DNA from: Bacillota bacterium
GTDB taxonomy: Bacteria; Bacillota; Clostridia; Christensenellales; UMGS416
Length of the DNA stretch: 64,000 bases
Direction of reading: 5' to 3'
Assembly: GCA_023422005.1 (NCBI GenBank)
Contig: JAEZSC010000186.1
Coordinates: forward strand, 65,073 to 129,072
Below are positions 48,894 through 57,751 of the stretch, piece by piece. The position numbers and the translations under genes were made by a program. The stretch's first letter is position 1. Every line of letters starts with the position of its first letter. A model generated the notes under the pieces. That model was not told the origin of the DNA and did not search any database. It saw nothing but the letters and a program-made list of their open reading frames with translations.

Positions 48894-49343
48894 ATGGAGT
48901 ATCTGAGCCACAGCGTGGCGCAAACCGAGGATTTTGCCGCTGGCCTGGGCGCGCTTCTGCGCCCGGGCCACGTTGTGGCGCTGTGGGGCGGCCTTGGCGC
49001 GGGCAAGACGGCCTTCGTGCGCGGCCTGGCCCGGGGCATGGGCGTGCGCGGCCGTGTGAGCTCTCCTACTTTCACGCTGATGCGCGAGCACGCGGGGCCG
49101 GTGCCCTTAGCCCATTTTGACCTTTATAGGCTAACCCCCGATGGCGTGGACGAGCTGGCGCTGGACGATTGGTTCGGCGGGACGCATGTGTGCGCGGTGG
49201 AGTGGCCGCAAAACGCCGGAGACGCGCTGCCGCCCCAACGGCTGGATGTCACGCTGGAGACCGTGGGCGACGACGCCCGCCGCATCGTGATTGAGGCCCG
49301 CGGCGCGGCCTGTGAAAGCATTGTAAAGGAGCTGCAGTCATGA
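48894..49343 (+). CDS. tsaE: tRNA threonylcarbamoylation ATPase TsaE
   Basis: A 149-residue TsaE. Walker A is GGLGAGKTAF (about 34-43), with SSPTFTLMREH and HFDLYRL for nucleotide and partner contact, and VEWPQNAGDALP. Acts with TsaB, TsaD and TsaC to make t6A37 in tRNAs. It precedes tsaB with a four-base overlap. tsaD and tsaC are outside the window. Confidence 0.94.
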   Translation: MEYLSHSVAQTEDFAAGLGALLRPGHVVALWGGLGAGKTAFVRGLARGMGVRGRVSSPTFTLMREHAGPVPLAHFDLYRLTPDGVDELALDDWFGGTHVCAVEWPQNAGDALPPQRLDVTLETVGDDARRIVIEARGAACESIVKELQS

Positions 49344-50056
49344 GGCTTCTGGCTATCGATACCTCCACGGCGGTGGCCGGCGCGGCGCTGCTGCAGGATG
49401 GCGCGCTGGTGTGCGAGGCCAACCTGGCCGGCGGGCTCACCCATTCTCAGAGGCTTATGGACTTGGTGGACCGTTGCATGGCCTGGGCGGGCTGGCAGCC
49501 GGGCGAGCTGGACGCGCTGGCCGTGGTGGCCGGGCCGGGTTCCTTCACCGGCGTGCGCATCGGCGTGGCCACGGCCAAGGGCATGGCCATGGCGCTGGGC
49601 GTACCGGTGGTTCCCGTGGGCACACTGGAGGTGCTGGCCGCCGGCTGCGCCGGGTCGGGCCTGCTGGTGGCGCCGCTGCTGGATGCCCGGCGGGGCCAGG
49701 TGTATTGTGCGGCATATCGCCAACAGCCCGATGGTGGCGGCGTGCTGCTGCCCGAGGAAGTGCTGGCACCCGCAGCCATGGCTCTGGCGGATTTCCTGGC
49801 GCTGCCTCAGTTGGCACAAGCACAGCAGGTGTGCCTGTGCGGCGACGGTGTGGCCCCCAACCGGGCTCTGATCGGCCAGATGTTGGGCGAGCGGGCGCTG
49901 CTGCCCCTGGAACACCTGCGCCTGCAGCGCGCCGGCGCCGTGGCGGCGCTGGGCATGCGGCGGTGGCTGGCCGGCGGCGCGGTGGAAGCGGCGGCGCTGC
50001 AGCCGGTGTATCTGCGCAAACCCCAGGCCGAGCAGGCCCGGGAGGCTGCCCGATGA
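49340..50056 (+). CDS. tsaB: tRNA threonylcarbamoylation protein TsaB
   Basis: A 238-residue TsaB: the N-terminal LLAIDTSTAVAGAAL and the GPGSFTGVRIGVATAKGMA motif of the ASKHA fold, then GCAGSGLLVAPLLDARRGQVYCAAY. It serves as a scaffold partner for TsaD. Starts within the stop codon of tsaE and overlaps rimI by four bases. Confidence 0.94.
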   Translation: MRLLAIDTSTAVAGAALLQDGALVCEANLAGGLTHSQRLMDLVDRCMAWAGWQPGELDALAVVAGPGSFTGVRIGVATAKGMAMALGVPVVPVGTLEVLAAGCAGSGLLVAPLLDARRGQVYCAAYRQQPDGGGVLLPEEVLAPAAMALADFLALPQLAQAQQVCLCGDGVAPNRALIGQMLGERALLPLEHLRLQRAGAVAALGMRRWLAGGAVEAAALQPVYLRKPQAEQAREAAR

Positions 50057-50529
50057 AACGCGACGGCAAGGATGTCACACTGCGCCCCATGCGCGAGGGA
50101 GACATCGACCGCGTGTGTGAAATCGAACACGCGTCTTTCCACGAACCCTGGACCCGTGAAAGCTTCGTAAGCGAACTGGCAAACCTCTGCGCCCGCTATG
50201 TCGTGCTGGAAGAGGACGGCGTCGTGGCCGGCTACGCTGGCATGTGGATCATCATCGACGAAGCCCACGTCAACAACGTGGCCGTGCACCCGGACTACCG
50301 CGGCAGGGGCTACGGCCGTCTGCTGATGAAGGCGCTTATGCGCGCCGCCTGGCGCGCCGCCGAGATCGTGCAGATGACGCTGGAAGTGCGCGTCAGCAAC
50401 GATGTGGCCATCGCGCTGTATACAAGCATGGGCTTTGAAGTGAAGGGACGCAGGCCCAGGTATTATTCGGACACCGGCGAGGACGCCTACATCATGTGGT
50501 GCCAGAACACATTGGATAATTTGATCTGA
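50053..50529 (+). CDS. rimI: Ribosomal protein S18 N-acetyltransferase RimI-like
   Basis: A 158-residue GNAT. Motif A is VNNVAVHPDYRGRGYGRLLM, with LEVRVSNDVAIALYTSMGFE and the tyrosine-rich GRRPRYYSDTGEDAYIMW close to the acetyl-CoA site. Gene order tsaE-tsaB-rimI is typical for RimI, which acetylates the N terminus of S18 in known cases. It starts inside tsaB's stop codon. Confidence 0.92.
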   Translation: MKRDGKDVTLRPMREGDIDRVCEIEHASFHEPWTRESFVSELANLCARYVVLEEDGVVAGYAGMWIIIDEAHVNNVAVHPDYRGRGYGRLLMKALMRAAWRAAEIVQMTLEVRVSNDVAIALYTSMGFEVKGRRPRYYSDTGEDAYIMWCQNTLDNLI

Positions 50530-50602
50530 ACAACATTTTCTTAAATCCTCTTATAACTTTCGGTTATATTTAGGCGAAACGATTCGTAATTGCCGTCGGC
50601 GT

Positions 50603-50631
50603 TTGTAACCGTCTTCTTTTTATAGTAAGAT
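50603..50631 (+). promoter_or_regulatory. Promoter for the MFS gene at 50657
   Basis: TTGTAA (50603-50608), 17-base spacer, TAAGAT (50626-50631). Confidence 0.65.
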
Positions 50632-50656
50632 TGGTAGGTGAGACACAGGAGGACCG

Positions 50657-51958
50657 ATGGGGAAGACGACCGAAAGGCTATGGAACCGCACCTTCATCAT
50701 ATTGTTTCAGGGGCAGTTCATCTCTGACCTGGGCAACGGCATATTCAACGCGATCCTGAGCTTCTGGGTGCTGGAACTGACCCACTCCAAGGTTATGATG
50801 GGAACGATACTGGCCTGTCTGGCGCTGCCCAGGGTGGCGCTGGGGGCCTTCGCCGGTACCTTTGCCGACCGGCACAGCCGCAAATGGATCATCGTGGCGT
50901 CTGACGCCATCCGCGGGCTGCTCTTTGTGCTGGTGGGCGCATGGGCTCTGCTGGCCCAGGGCCAGTTCCCCGCGGCGGTGCTCTACCCCATGGCGGTGTT
51001 GTCCGGCGTGTGCAGCGCCTTTTTCAGCCCCGCCATCACCAGTGCTCTGCCGGATATCGTGCCCCACTCACAGTTGACCCGGGCCAATTCGCTGCGCACG
51101 TTCTCCCAATCGGCCAGCAGCTTTGTGGGCTACGCGTGCGGCGGTGTGCTCTACGCAGCGTGCTTGAAGGCGCCGCCGCCGTGGCATGGCGCGCCGCCGC
51201 TGGTGCTGGGGTATGGCATTTGCTTCATCTATGCCGCGATCACCCAGCTTTTCATGAAGATTCCGCTGGTCAAGAGGGAATCCCAGCCCACCCGCATCCT
51301 GAGGGACATGTGGGATGGCCTGAAGTATACTTACCGCCAGAAGGGCATCCGCGCGCTGATCACGATCGGCATGTTCCTTAACTTCTTTGCGATGATGGGC
51401 GTTACGCTGCTGACCCCGCTGTTTGACGAGGAGCGTGCCCATGGCTATGGCGAGGCGCTGTACGGCGCGGTGATGGCCACGATGATGGTGGGCCAGCTCA
51501 TCGGCATGCTGCTGGTTTCCACGATCAAGCTGAAACCCCGGCAGCGGCCGGTGCTGTTCTTCCTGGCGGTGGGCGCGCTGATCGGCGGCATGATCCCCGT
51601 GGGCCTGGTGCGCAGCCCGGCGCTGATGTTCCCGCTGGCGCTGATCGTGGGCACGGCCATCGCCATCATGACGATACTGATCTATACGCTGCTGCAGACC
51701 ACGGTGCAGCCTGAGAACCGCGGCCGCGTGTTCGGCGTGGTTACCATGGTGTTTGAAGGCCTAAGCCCCGTGGCCATGGCGGTCAGCGGCTTTGTGGCAG
51801 AGCTCTTCGGCGTGCGGCCCACCATCGTGGGGGCTTTCGCTTGCGCCGCTGTGGTGCTGGGGTTCTCGCTGTTCAATCATTCTTTTAAGGTGTTTTTGCG
51901 TTCAGAGCCGATTGGGCAAACGCTGCCGGCGGAGGGCAACCAACTGCCGCCGGTGTGA
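50657..51958 (+). CDS. MFS transporter
   Basis: A 433-residue major-facilitator protein with about 12 helices. Helix 1-2 region FISDLGNGIFNAILSFWVLELTHSKVMMGTILACLALPRVALGAFAGTFADRHSRKWIIVASDAIRG has the usual DRxxRK cytosolic loop (DRHSRKW). It belongs to the drug-efflux or enterobactin-exporter-like group (MFS_3). ATG 50657 has AGGAGGA upstream. Substrate unknown. Confidence 0.9.
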   Translation: MGKTTERLWNRTFIILFQGQFISDLGNGIFNAILSFWVLELTHSKVMMGTILACLALPRVALGAFAGTFADRHSRKWIIVASDAIRGLLFVLVGAWALLAQGQFPAAVLYPMAVLSGVCSAFFSPAITSALPDIVPHSQLTRANSLRTFSQSASSFVGYACGGVLYAACLKAPPPWHGAPPLVLGYGICFIYAAITQLFMKIPLVKRESQPTRILRDMWDGLKYTYRQKGIRALITIGMFLNFFAMMGVTLLTPLFDEERAHGYGEALYGAVMATMMVGQLIGMLLVSTIKLKPRQRPVLFFLAVGALIGGMIPVGLVRSPALMFPLALIVGTAIAIMTILIYTLLQTTVQPENRGRVFGVVTMVFEGLSPVAMAVSGFVAELFGVRPTIVGAFACAAVVLGFSLFNHSFKVFLRSEPIGQTLPAEGNQLPPV

Positions 51959-51999
51959 ACCCTCTCCCCAACCTCGCTCCCGTCACCGGGCGAGGGGAA
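51957..51999. repeat. Dispersed repeat family B, copy 5
   Basis: AACCCTCTCCCCAACCTCGC, TCCCGTCACCGGGCGAGGGG. It is a shorter member of the family. Another shorter one, at about 14140-14204, is listed with the family at 2034-2076. Confidence 0.65.
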
Positions 52000-52369
52000 T
52001 AATGATCAGATCGCCGCAGCGCCTGTGGGCGCACGGCTTTGCTAAAGGTGTGGCAGAGCCACACCCGCGCAAAGCCTTGCCTGCATCGTGCCAATGCGGC
52101 GAGGATATGCGGGGAGGCCGTATGCAATACGGCCCTACGATTACCGCAGTGAAACTGGTGAACCGAAACTCAAACCCTTTCCGCTGCTTTCATTCTAAAA
52201 TGGGTGCCGAAGGTTTCCAAAGGGCGATCGGAAAGCCCTTTGGCCCTAGCGCAGGATGCGCTTTCAGCCCAGCGTCGCCTAGTGCGGCTTTGCCGCACTC
52301 GCCGACCGGATGTCGGCGAGGCGATGCGCAGGTCGCGCCCAGAGGCGCGATGCTTTCTTTCCTTTTTGG
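51959..52369. other. Non-coding stretch with repeats and hairpins
   Basis: Family B (51957-51999), family A (52201-52250) and two hairpins, TGCGGC-TTT-GCCGCA (about 52284) and CGCCGAC-CGGAT-GTCGGCG (about 52300). No gene was recognised. Confidence 0.55.
52201..52250 (-). repeat. Dispersed repeat family A, copy 5
   Basis: TGGGTGCCGAAGGTTTCCAA, AGGGCGATCGGAAAGCCCTT, TGGCCC. It is a reverse-orientation copy of 8578-8632. Confidence 0.8.
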
Positions 52370-53074
52370 CTAGGCAAACAACCCTGTAATCCATCTCATC
52401 AATGGCAACACCGCAATGGGGAAGAAAATGGCCGGCAGCATGTCGGCAACGTTGAACTTCTTGACTTCCATCATGTTCAAGGAAAGCGCCATGAGCGCCG
52501 CGCCACCGGCAGCGGCCATCTCGGTCACCACGGCCATGTCCAGCACACCGCTGAGCAGCGACGCCATCAGCGCGATGGCGCCTTGATAGAGCAGCACCGG
52601 CACCGCGGAAAAGAGCACGCCCACGCCCATGGTGGAGGCGAAGAAGATGGCCGTTACGCCGTCCATGACGGACTTGAGAAAAAGGATTGTCGGGTCGCCG
52701 TTGAGTCCATCCTGTATGGAGCCGGTGATGGCCATGGCCCCCACGCAATAGAGCAGTGTGCAGGATACAAAGCCGTCAGAGAAGCGCCCGTCGCCCAACT
52801 TCATGCGGCCTTGCAGGTTGTCGCCCAACGACTGCAGTCGCGTGCCCAGCTTGAGCGCCGTTCCTGCAAGCGTGCCCATGATTACGCTTAAGAGCACGAC
52901 CATGATGTCGGCGCTCTTGAGCACATAGCTAAGGCCCAGGGCGAAAACGATCAGCGAGATCGCGAACAGAAGGGCTTGCATATACCGGGCTGGCAGGCCT
53001 TTCTTGAAGAGCAGGCCCAGGCCGCCGCCGGCCAATATGGCGAGGAAGTTGATGATGGTTCCCGTTAACGGCAT
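52370..53074 (-). CDS. DUF554 membrane protein
   Basis: A 234-residue DUF554 protein with 6-7 helices. It starts with the family's PLTGTIINFLAILAGGGLGLLFKKGL and has SLIVFALGLSYVLKS and a C-terminal MEVKKFNVADMLPAIFFPIAVLPL. Its function is unknown; members occur in many anaerobes. Start ATG 53074 has a GGAG upstream. It is divergent from the next MFS gene only through a short spacer (53075-53189). Confidence 0.9.
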   Translation of the reverse strand: MPLTGTIINFLAILAGGGLGLLFKKGLPARYMQALLFAISLIVFALGLSYVLKSADIMVVLLSVIMGTLAGTALKLGTRLQSLGDNLQGRMKLGDGRFSDGFVSCTLLYCVGAMAITGSIQDGLNGDPTILFLKSVMDGVTAIFFASTMGVGVLFSAVPVLLYQGAIALMASLLSGVLDMAVVTEMAAAGGAALMALSLNMMEVKKFNVADMLPAIFFPIAVLPLMRWITGLFA

Positions 53075-53189
53075 ATGCGCTCCGATGGGCGGCTTTCAAG
53101 GAGTTGTGGAACCCCAAGGTCGTCCGATGTGATGTGCATCATTATACAGGAGCATAAGTAATCATGCAATATTAGCCATGGCCGGACGG

Positions 53190-54518
53190 CTATCGGCCGG
53201 TCTGTCCGTCCGCTGAATCGGCCTTTGCTTCGCTGCGGCGCGATACGGCCCAGAAGATGGCCACCGTGCCCAGAGCCAGCGCAGCCGATATCAGGTAAGC
53301 GACCTGGAACACGCTGAAGCGCATCCATGATGTTTCGAAAACCGGCAGCACCCGCTGCAGATAGCCGCCCACGACAGCCCCCAGCAGGCCGGAGGCGCCG
53401 TATACCGTACCGAACCACCCCTCGTAAGCGGTCTTGCCTTCGCCGGGCATTAGGCTGTAGCGGTAGGGCAATGTGCACGCCCAATAACCGCCGCCGCCGG
53501 CTCCGGCCAGTATCGGCGAGAGCACGATGAGCCCCAGTGACTCCGGCGTGAGAAAGCCGTACACGACGAACTCCAGCGCGATGAGCGCCATGCCCAGCAC
53601 CAGCACCTGCAGCATGCCAATGCGCTGCTGCAGCCGCGCCCATAGGTGGGTCGTGCCGATGACGATGACGAAGTTGGCAATCGTGATGACGGTGATAAAC
53701 AGATAGCTGAGCTTGAGATACTTGAGCTGATACAGCCCCGTGAACGACGAGGACATGGCCAGAAAGAAGAAGAACAGAAACGTGATGGAAAGATACTGCA
53801 CATAGCGCCGGTTCTTGAGCGGGTGCATCAGCGACTGCAGCAGACTGCCGCTGCCACGGGGCGAGGGTGCAGCTCCTTGGATGCGCATGAGCACGCAGTT
53901 GTCGGCGATGCCGATGGCCATGGCCGTCAAAAACACGATGGCGAAGCCCAGATAGCTCTTGTTCAGCGCGTCCAGCAGCACGCCCATGGCCAGAAATGTG
54001 ACGGAATAGGCGATGCGCAGCCAGAACATGCGCATATAGATATAGTTGGCGCGGCCCTCCATGGGCAGGCTGTCCATCATGAAAACCGGGAAGCCTGTAT
54101 TGAAGACGCTGAAGATCATGTTGCCCAGCACGATGAGCGCCGAGGCCAGCAGGGCCGTTGGCGCACCATGGCCCAGCACCAGCGGCAGCAGCACCGGCAG
54201 TGTGGTCAGCATGCGGAAGGCCAGCAGCGACCAGAACAACAGCCGCTTGCGGTCGGCCACGCGCTCCACCAGCGCCGAAGATGCCAGCGACAGCACCAGC
54301 GACCATGCCGCCGAGGAGCTGACCAGACCCACGAGAAAATCGGAAGCGCCCAGAAGAAGCAGCAGCCCCGACAAAAAAGCGCCGCCGGTGATGACGTTGG
54401 CGGAGTTTAGAAGCATCGCTTCCCCGATGAACAGCTTCTGATCTCGGTTGTAGTGCTCAAACAGGCGGGCAACCGGGTTCGCACGCCGGTTGTGGGCAGC
54501 CGCCTTTGGCTTTTTCAT
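53190..54518 (-). CDS. MFS transporter
   Basis: A 442-residue MFS protein with about 12 helices, N-terminal cytosolic extension of 40 residues. The helix 1 region is GEAMLLNSANVITGGAFLSGLLLLLGASDFLVGLVSSSAAWSLVLSLASSALVERVADRKRLLFW, with VADRKR as loop 2-3 motif. The start was placed at ATG 54518 because it follows GGCGGAA and removes an unsupported extension. Substrate unknown. Confidence 0.88.
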   Translation of the reverse strand: MKKPKAAAHNRRANPVARLFEHYNRDQKLFIGEAMLLNSANVITGGAFLSGLLLLLGASDFLVGLVSSSAAWSLVLSLASSALVERVADRKRLLFWSLLAFRMLTTLPVLLPLVLGHGAPTALLASALIVLGNMIFSVFNTGFPVFMMDSLPMEGRANYIYMRMFWLRIAYSVTFLAMGVLLDALNKSYLGFAIVFLTAMAIGIADNCVLMRIQGAAPSPRGSGSLLQSLMHPLKNRRYVQYLSITFLFFFFLAMSSSFTGLYQLKYLKLSYLFITVITIANFVIVIGTTHLWARLQQRIGMLQVLVLGMALIALEFVVYGFLTPESLGLIVLSPILAGAGGGGYWACTLPYRYSLMPGEGKTAYEGWFGTVYGASGLLGAVVGGYLQRVLPVFETSWMRFSVFQVAYLISAALALGTVAIFWAVSRRSEAKADSADGQTGR

Positions 54519-54700
54519 GGGTGTTCCGCCTATTCGTTTCTTTGCATATGAGCCTCGCAAAGCTTATCACATTCGGGCGGTGGCGGCAACTGCTGCAGCA
54601 CCGCGAGAAGGAGGTTGAAAAACTATGTAAAGTAGTTCATAATACTATGTGTGATGCGCGAATTTGGTACAGTTCATAAAGGGAGCAGTTTTTCCGATGG

Positions 54701-54745
54701 GTGGAAACTATTGCCGATGGCGGATTAACTCCGCCGAGGAAACCA
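54701..54745. repeat. Dispersed repeat family D, copy 2
   Basis: TGGAAACTATTGCCGATGGC, GGATTAACTCCGCCGAGGAA. Same orientation as 37882-37932. Confidence 0.7.
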
Positions 54746-54954
54746 AGAACAAGGGAGAATTGCCAACAAGATTTCGCCCTCAGGCGAAAAGCGTCCCTTC
54801 GAAACGCAGTATGAGATGCAACGTAAAGATATCGCCCGGCGACCTGTGCGGCGGGCGATAACGGCAGCGCGTACAAGCTGTCCAAAATCGACAAGGCGCA
54901 ACAGCGTCGGCGGCGAAGCAAATGTAAAGAAGTTGTTACTGGAATGTGCCCGGC

Positions 54955-54983
54955 TTGACAAAGACAATGGGAGAGAATATACT
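54955..54983 (+). promoter_or_regulatory. Promoter of the fatty-acid synthesis operon
   Basis: TTGACA (54955-54960), 17-base spacer, TATACT (54978-54983). The leader to accB is about 95 bases. Confidence 0.8.
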
Positions 54984-54995
54984 CGAAGCTATTCA

Positions 54996-55019
54996 TTAGC
55001 AAACCTAAATGTTAGCTAA
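54996..55019. promoter_or_regulatory. Candidate operator in the fatty-acid operon leader
   Basis: TTAGCAAAC and GTTAGCTAA form an inverted repeat with one mismatch, six bases apart (24 bases in total), just after the expected transcription start. Fatty-acid operons of Bacillota are controlled by FapR or FabT; this repeat's TTAG/CTAA ends recall FapR sites but do not match well, so the regulator is unknown. Confidence 0.45.
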
Positions 55020-55084
55020 CCAAGCTTCATAGATTTGCAATCATCGCGGCATCATAATTTTATCTTTTATAGGTGACGAGTGCA

Positions 55085-55531
55085 ATGAACCAAATGGATG
55101 ACATCCTCAAGCTGCTCCACACATTATCGGCAATGCCCTTTGACCAGGCGGAAATCACCACTGCGGATTTTACTGTGAAGGTAAGTTCCGGCCGCGGCGA
55201 GGCCCGCACGAGCATCACTGCGGCTCCCATCCCGGCCCCCAGCGCGCCCATCCCAGCCCCCAAACCCGAGCAAAGCCCATGGGTGGATGTGGTTTCCCCA
55301 ATCATCGGCGTGTTCTATGGCGCTCCCTCGCCGGAAGACGAGCCCTATGTCAAGGTTGGAGACCGTATCGAGGCCGGCCAGACGCTGTGCATCATCGAAG
55401 CCATGAAGCTCATGAACGAGGTGCCCGCACCGGTTGGCGGCGTGCTGCGCCAGATGCTGGGCGTCAACGGCGGCGAGGTGGAAGTCGGGCAGGTGCTGTT
55501 CCGCATTGAGACGGCGGAGGGCAGCAAATGA
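55085..55531 (+). CDS. accB: Biotin carboxyl carrier protein AccB
   Basis: A 148-residue BCCP. After an N-terminal helical segment and a Pro/Ala linker (about 48-63) comes the biotinyl domain with the EAMKLM motif (K108 biotinylated). It carries the carboxyl group from AccC to AccAD. ATG 55085 has AGGTGA 8 bases upstream. It overlaps accC by four bases. Confidence 0.96.
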   Translation: MNQMDDILKLLHTLSAMPFDQAEITTADFTVKVSSGRGEARTSITAAPIPAPSAPIPAPKPEQSPWVDVVSPIIGVFYGAPSPEDEPYVKVGDRIEAGQTLCIIEAMKLMNEVPAPVGGVLRQMLGVNGGEVEVGQVLFRIETAEGSK

Positions 55532-56901
55532 AGAAAGTTCTCATCGCAAACCGCGGCGAAATCGCCGTTCGGGTCATTCGTGCATGCCATAAACTGGGCC
55601 TGAAGGCCGTGGCCGTGTATTCCACCGCCGACCGCGACGCGCTGCATGTGCGCCTGGCCGACGAGAGCGTGTGCATCGGCGGCCCCAACCCCCGAGACAG
55701 CTACCTGAACCAGCAGGCCGTACTGACCGCCGTGCGCCGCACCGGCGCCGACGCCGTGCATCCGGGCTTCGGCATGCTGAGCGAAAACGCGGGCTTTGCC
55801 CGGCTGCTCATGGATTACGGCGTCGCTTGGGTCGGTCCGGCTCCTGCTGTCATCGATACCATGGGCGACAAGGCTGCCGCCCGCAAGACCGTAGCCGATC
55901 GCGGCGTCATCGTTGTGCCCGGCTCCGACGGGCCGCTCAATTCCGAGGAAGAGGGCCTGCGCCTGGCGCAGTCCATCGGCTTCCCGGTGTTGCTCAAGGC
56001 TGCGGCCGGCGGCGGCGGCCGCGGCATCCGCGCCGTTCACGCTTCTTCCGAATTCGGCAACGCCTACCGCACGGCGTCGGCGGAGGCCAAGGCCGCCTTC
56101 TCCGACGGAAGGCTGTATCTGGAAAAATTCATCGAAAAGCCCCGGCACATCGAGGTGCAGATCCTGGCCGATCACTACGGCAACACGCTGCACTTCGGCA
56201 CCCGCGATTGTTCGGTGCAGCGCAAGAAGCAGAAGGTCGTCGAGGAGGCGCCGGCGGCGTCGGTGAGCGCCGCCGTGAACGCCCAACTGTGCGCCATGGC
56301 CGTGGAAGCTGCCCGCGCCGCGGGCTATACCAACGCCGGCACCGTGGAATTCATCGTGGACCGCGAAGGCCACCCCTATTTCATCGAGATGAACACCCGT
56401 ATACAGGTGGAGCACACGATCACAGAAATGATCACCGGCGTGGACCTCGTGGAGGCGCAGCTGCGCATCGCCATGGGCGACCGCCTGCAACTTCGCCAGC
56501 AGGACATCGTGTTCTGCGGCCACGCCATCGAGTGCCGCGTCAACGCCGAGTCCCCGGCCAAGGGCTTCGCGCCTTCGCCGGGCACGGTGGCCACGCTGAA
56601 CCTGCCCGGCGGGCCCGGCGTGCGCGTGGACACCGCCGTGTATCAGGGCTGCACGATCCCGCCCTATTATGACGCGATGATTCTAAAGCTGGTCACCCAC
56701 GCCGAGAGCCGCAACGCCGCCATTGCCCGCATGCGCCAGGCGCTGGACGAGCTGCGCGTGGATGGCGTGGGTACCAACATCGCCTTTTTGAAGCATCTGC
56801 TGGGCCGCAGAGAATTCATCGATATGACCTGCCACACCACATGGGTGGAACAGGATGTGCTGGGCGCCTACCGGGAGGATGATGATGCGGTCTCCGTTTG
56901 A
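55528..56901 (+). CDS. accC: Biotin carboxylase AccC
   Basis: A 457-residue ATP-grasp biotin carboxylase. N-terminal pre-ATP domain KKVLIANRGEIAVRVIRACH, ATP loop GGGGRGIRAVH, LEKFIEKPRHIEVQILADHYGN, and the catalytic MNTRIQVEHTITEMITGVDL. The length matches acetyl-CoA carboxylase subunits. Overlaps accB and accD. Confidence 0.97.
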   Translation: MKKVLIANRGEIAVRVIRACHKLGLKAVAVYSTADRDALHVRLADESVCIGGPNPRDSYLNQQAVLTAVRRTGADAVHPGFGMLSENAGFARLLMDYGVAWVGPAPAVIDTMGDKAAARKTVADRGVIVVPGSDGPLNSEEEGLRLAQSIGFPVLLKAAAGGGGRGIRAVHASSEFGNAYRTASAEAKAAFSDGRLYLEKFIEKPRHIEVQILADHYGNTLHFGTRDCSVQRKKQKVVEEAPAASVSAAVNAQLCAMAVEAARAAGYTNAGTVEFIVDREGHPYFIEMNTRIQVEHTITEMITGVDLVEAQLRIAMGDRLQLRQQDIVFCGHAIECRVNAESPAKGFAPSPGTVATLNLPGGPGVRVDTAVYQGCTIPPYYDAMILKLVTHAESRNAAIARMRQALDELRVDGVGTNIAFLKHLLGRREFIDMTCHTTWVEQDVLGAYREDDDAVSV

Positions 56902-57751
56902 ACGCACCGCCCAGACCGGTGCCAGCGGCGCGCTATTTGAGCCGCGGGACATCGACCTGACCCCTGAGCTGCCACAGCCCCTGCAGGCCTGTGCCGGCTG
57001 CGGCGCGGGCTTCACCGCTGAGCGGTGGCAAATCGAGCTGCATGTATGCCCCGCCTGCGGGCAGCACGCCCGCATCGGCGCCCGCGAGCGCGTCGCGATG
57101 ACCGCCGACGAGGGCAGCTTTCATCAATTGCCCGCCCCGGCGGTGTTGCGCAACCCATTGGGCTTCCCCGGTTATGAGGACAAGCTGAAAAAGGGCCGCG
57201 ATGCCACCGGTATGGCCGACGCGCTGCTGGCCGGCACCGCCCGCATCGGTGGCTATGCCTGCGCGCTGGCGGCCATGGACACGGGATTCATGATGGGCTC
57301 CATGGGCGCGGCGGTGGGCGAAGGCTTAAGCGCCTTGAGTGACGCGGCGTTGGAACGCAACCTGCCGCTGATCGTTTTCTGCTGCAGCGGCGGCGCCCGC
57401 ATGCAGGAGGGCATGGTCAGTCTGCTGCAGATGGCCAAGGTTTCCATGAGCTTCGAGCGGCTGGCCCAACGGGGTCTGCCGTATTTCGCCGTTCTGACCG
57501 ACCCCACGACCGGCGGCGTCACCGCCAGCTTCGCCATGCTGGGGGACGTGATACTGGCCGAGCCCGGCGCGCTGATCGGCTTCACCGGCCCCCGCGTCAT
57601 CGCCCAGACCATCCGCCAGGAGCTGCCCGAGGGCTTCCAGCGGGCGGAGTTCCTGCTGGAGCACGGCTTCATTGACATGGTGACGCCCCGCGGGGCCCTG
57701 CGCGACACGCTGCGCGACTTATTGATGATGCATGGAGCCAAACATGAGTGA
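56885..57751 (+). CDS. accD: Acetyl-CoA carboxylase carboxyltransferase beta, AccD
   Basis: A 288-residue beta subunit. It has the N-terminal zinc ribbon C36-x2-C39...C55-x2-C58 and the crotonase-like core with VFCCSGGARMQEGM, SFAMLGDVILAEPGALIGFTGPRVI. Of three consecutive in-frame ATGs (56879, 56882, 56885), 56885 is spaced correctly from GGGAGG. It overlaps the end of accC by 17 bases. Confidence 0.95.
   Translation: MRSPFERTAQTGASGALFEPRDIDLTPELPQPLQACAGCGAGFTAERWQIELHVCPACGQHARIGARERVAMTADEGSFHQLPAPAVLRNPLGFPGYEDKLKKGRDATGMADALLAGTARIGGYACALAAMDTGFMMGSMGAAVGEGLSALSDAALERNLPLIVFCCSGGARMQEGMVSLLQMAKVSMSFERLAQRGLPYFAVLTDPTTGGVTASFAMLGDVILAEPGALIGFTGPRVIAQTIRQELPEGFQRAEFLLEHGFIDMVTPRGALRDTLRDLLMMHGAKHE

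Larger units (their letters stand above)
54519..55084. other. Non-coding stretch before the fatty-acid operon
   Basis: It contains family D repeat (54701-54745), some family E-like hairpin (about 54775-54790), the operon's promoter (54955-54983) and an inverted repeat (54996-55019). No gene was recognised. Confidence 0.6.

Noticed and set aside
54996..55019. FapR box in the fatty-acid operon leader
   Set aside because: Only the TTAG/CTAA ends agree; the inner bases do not match, so it is recorded as an unassigned inverted repeat.
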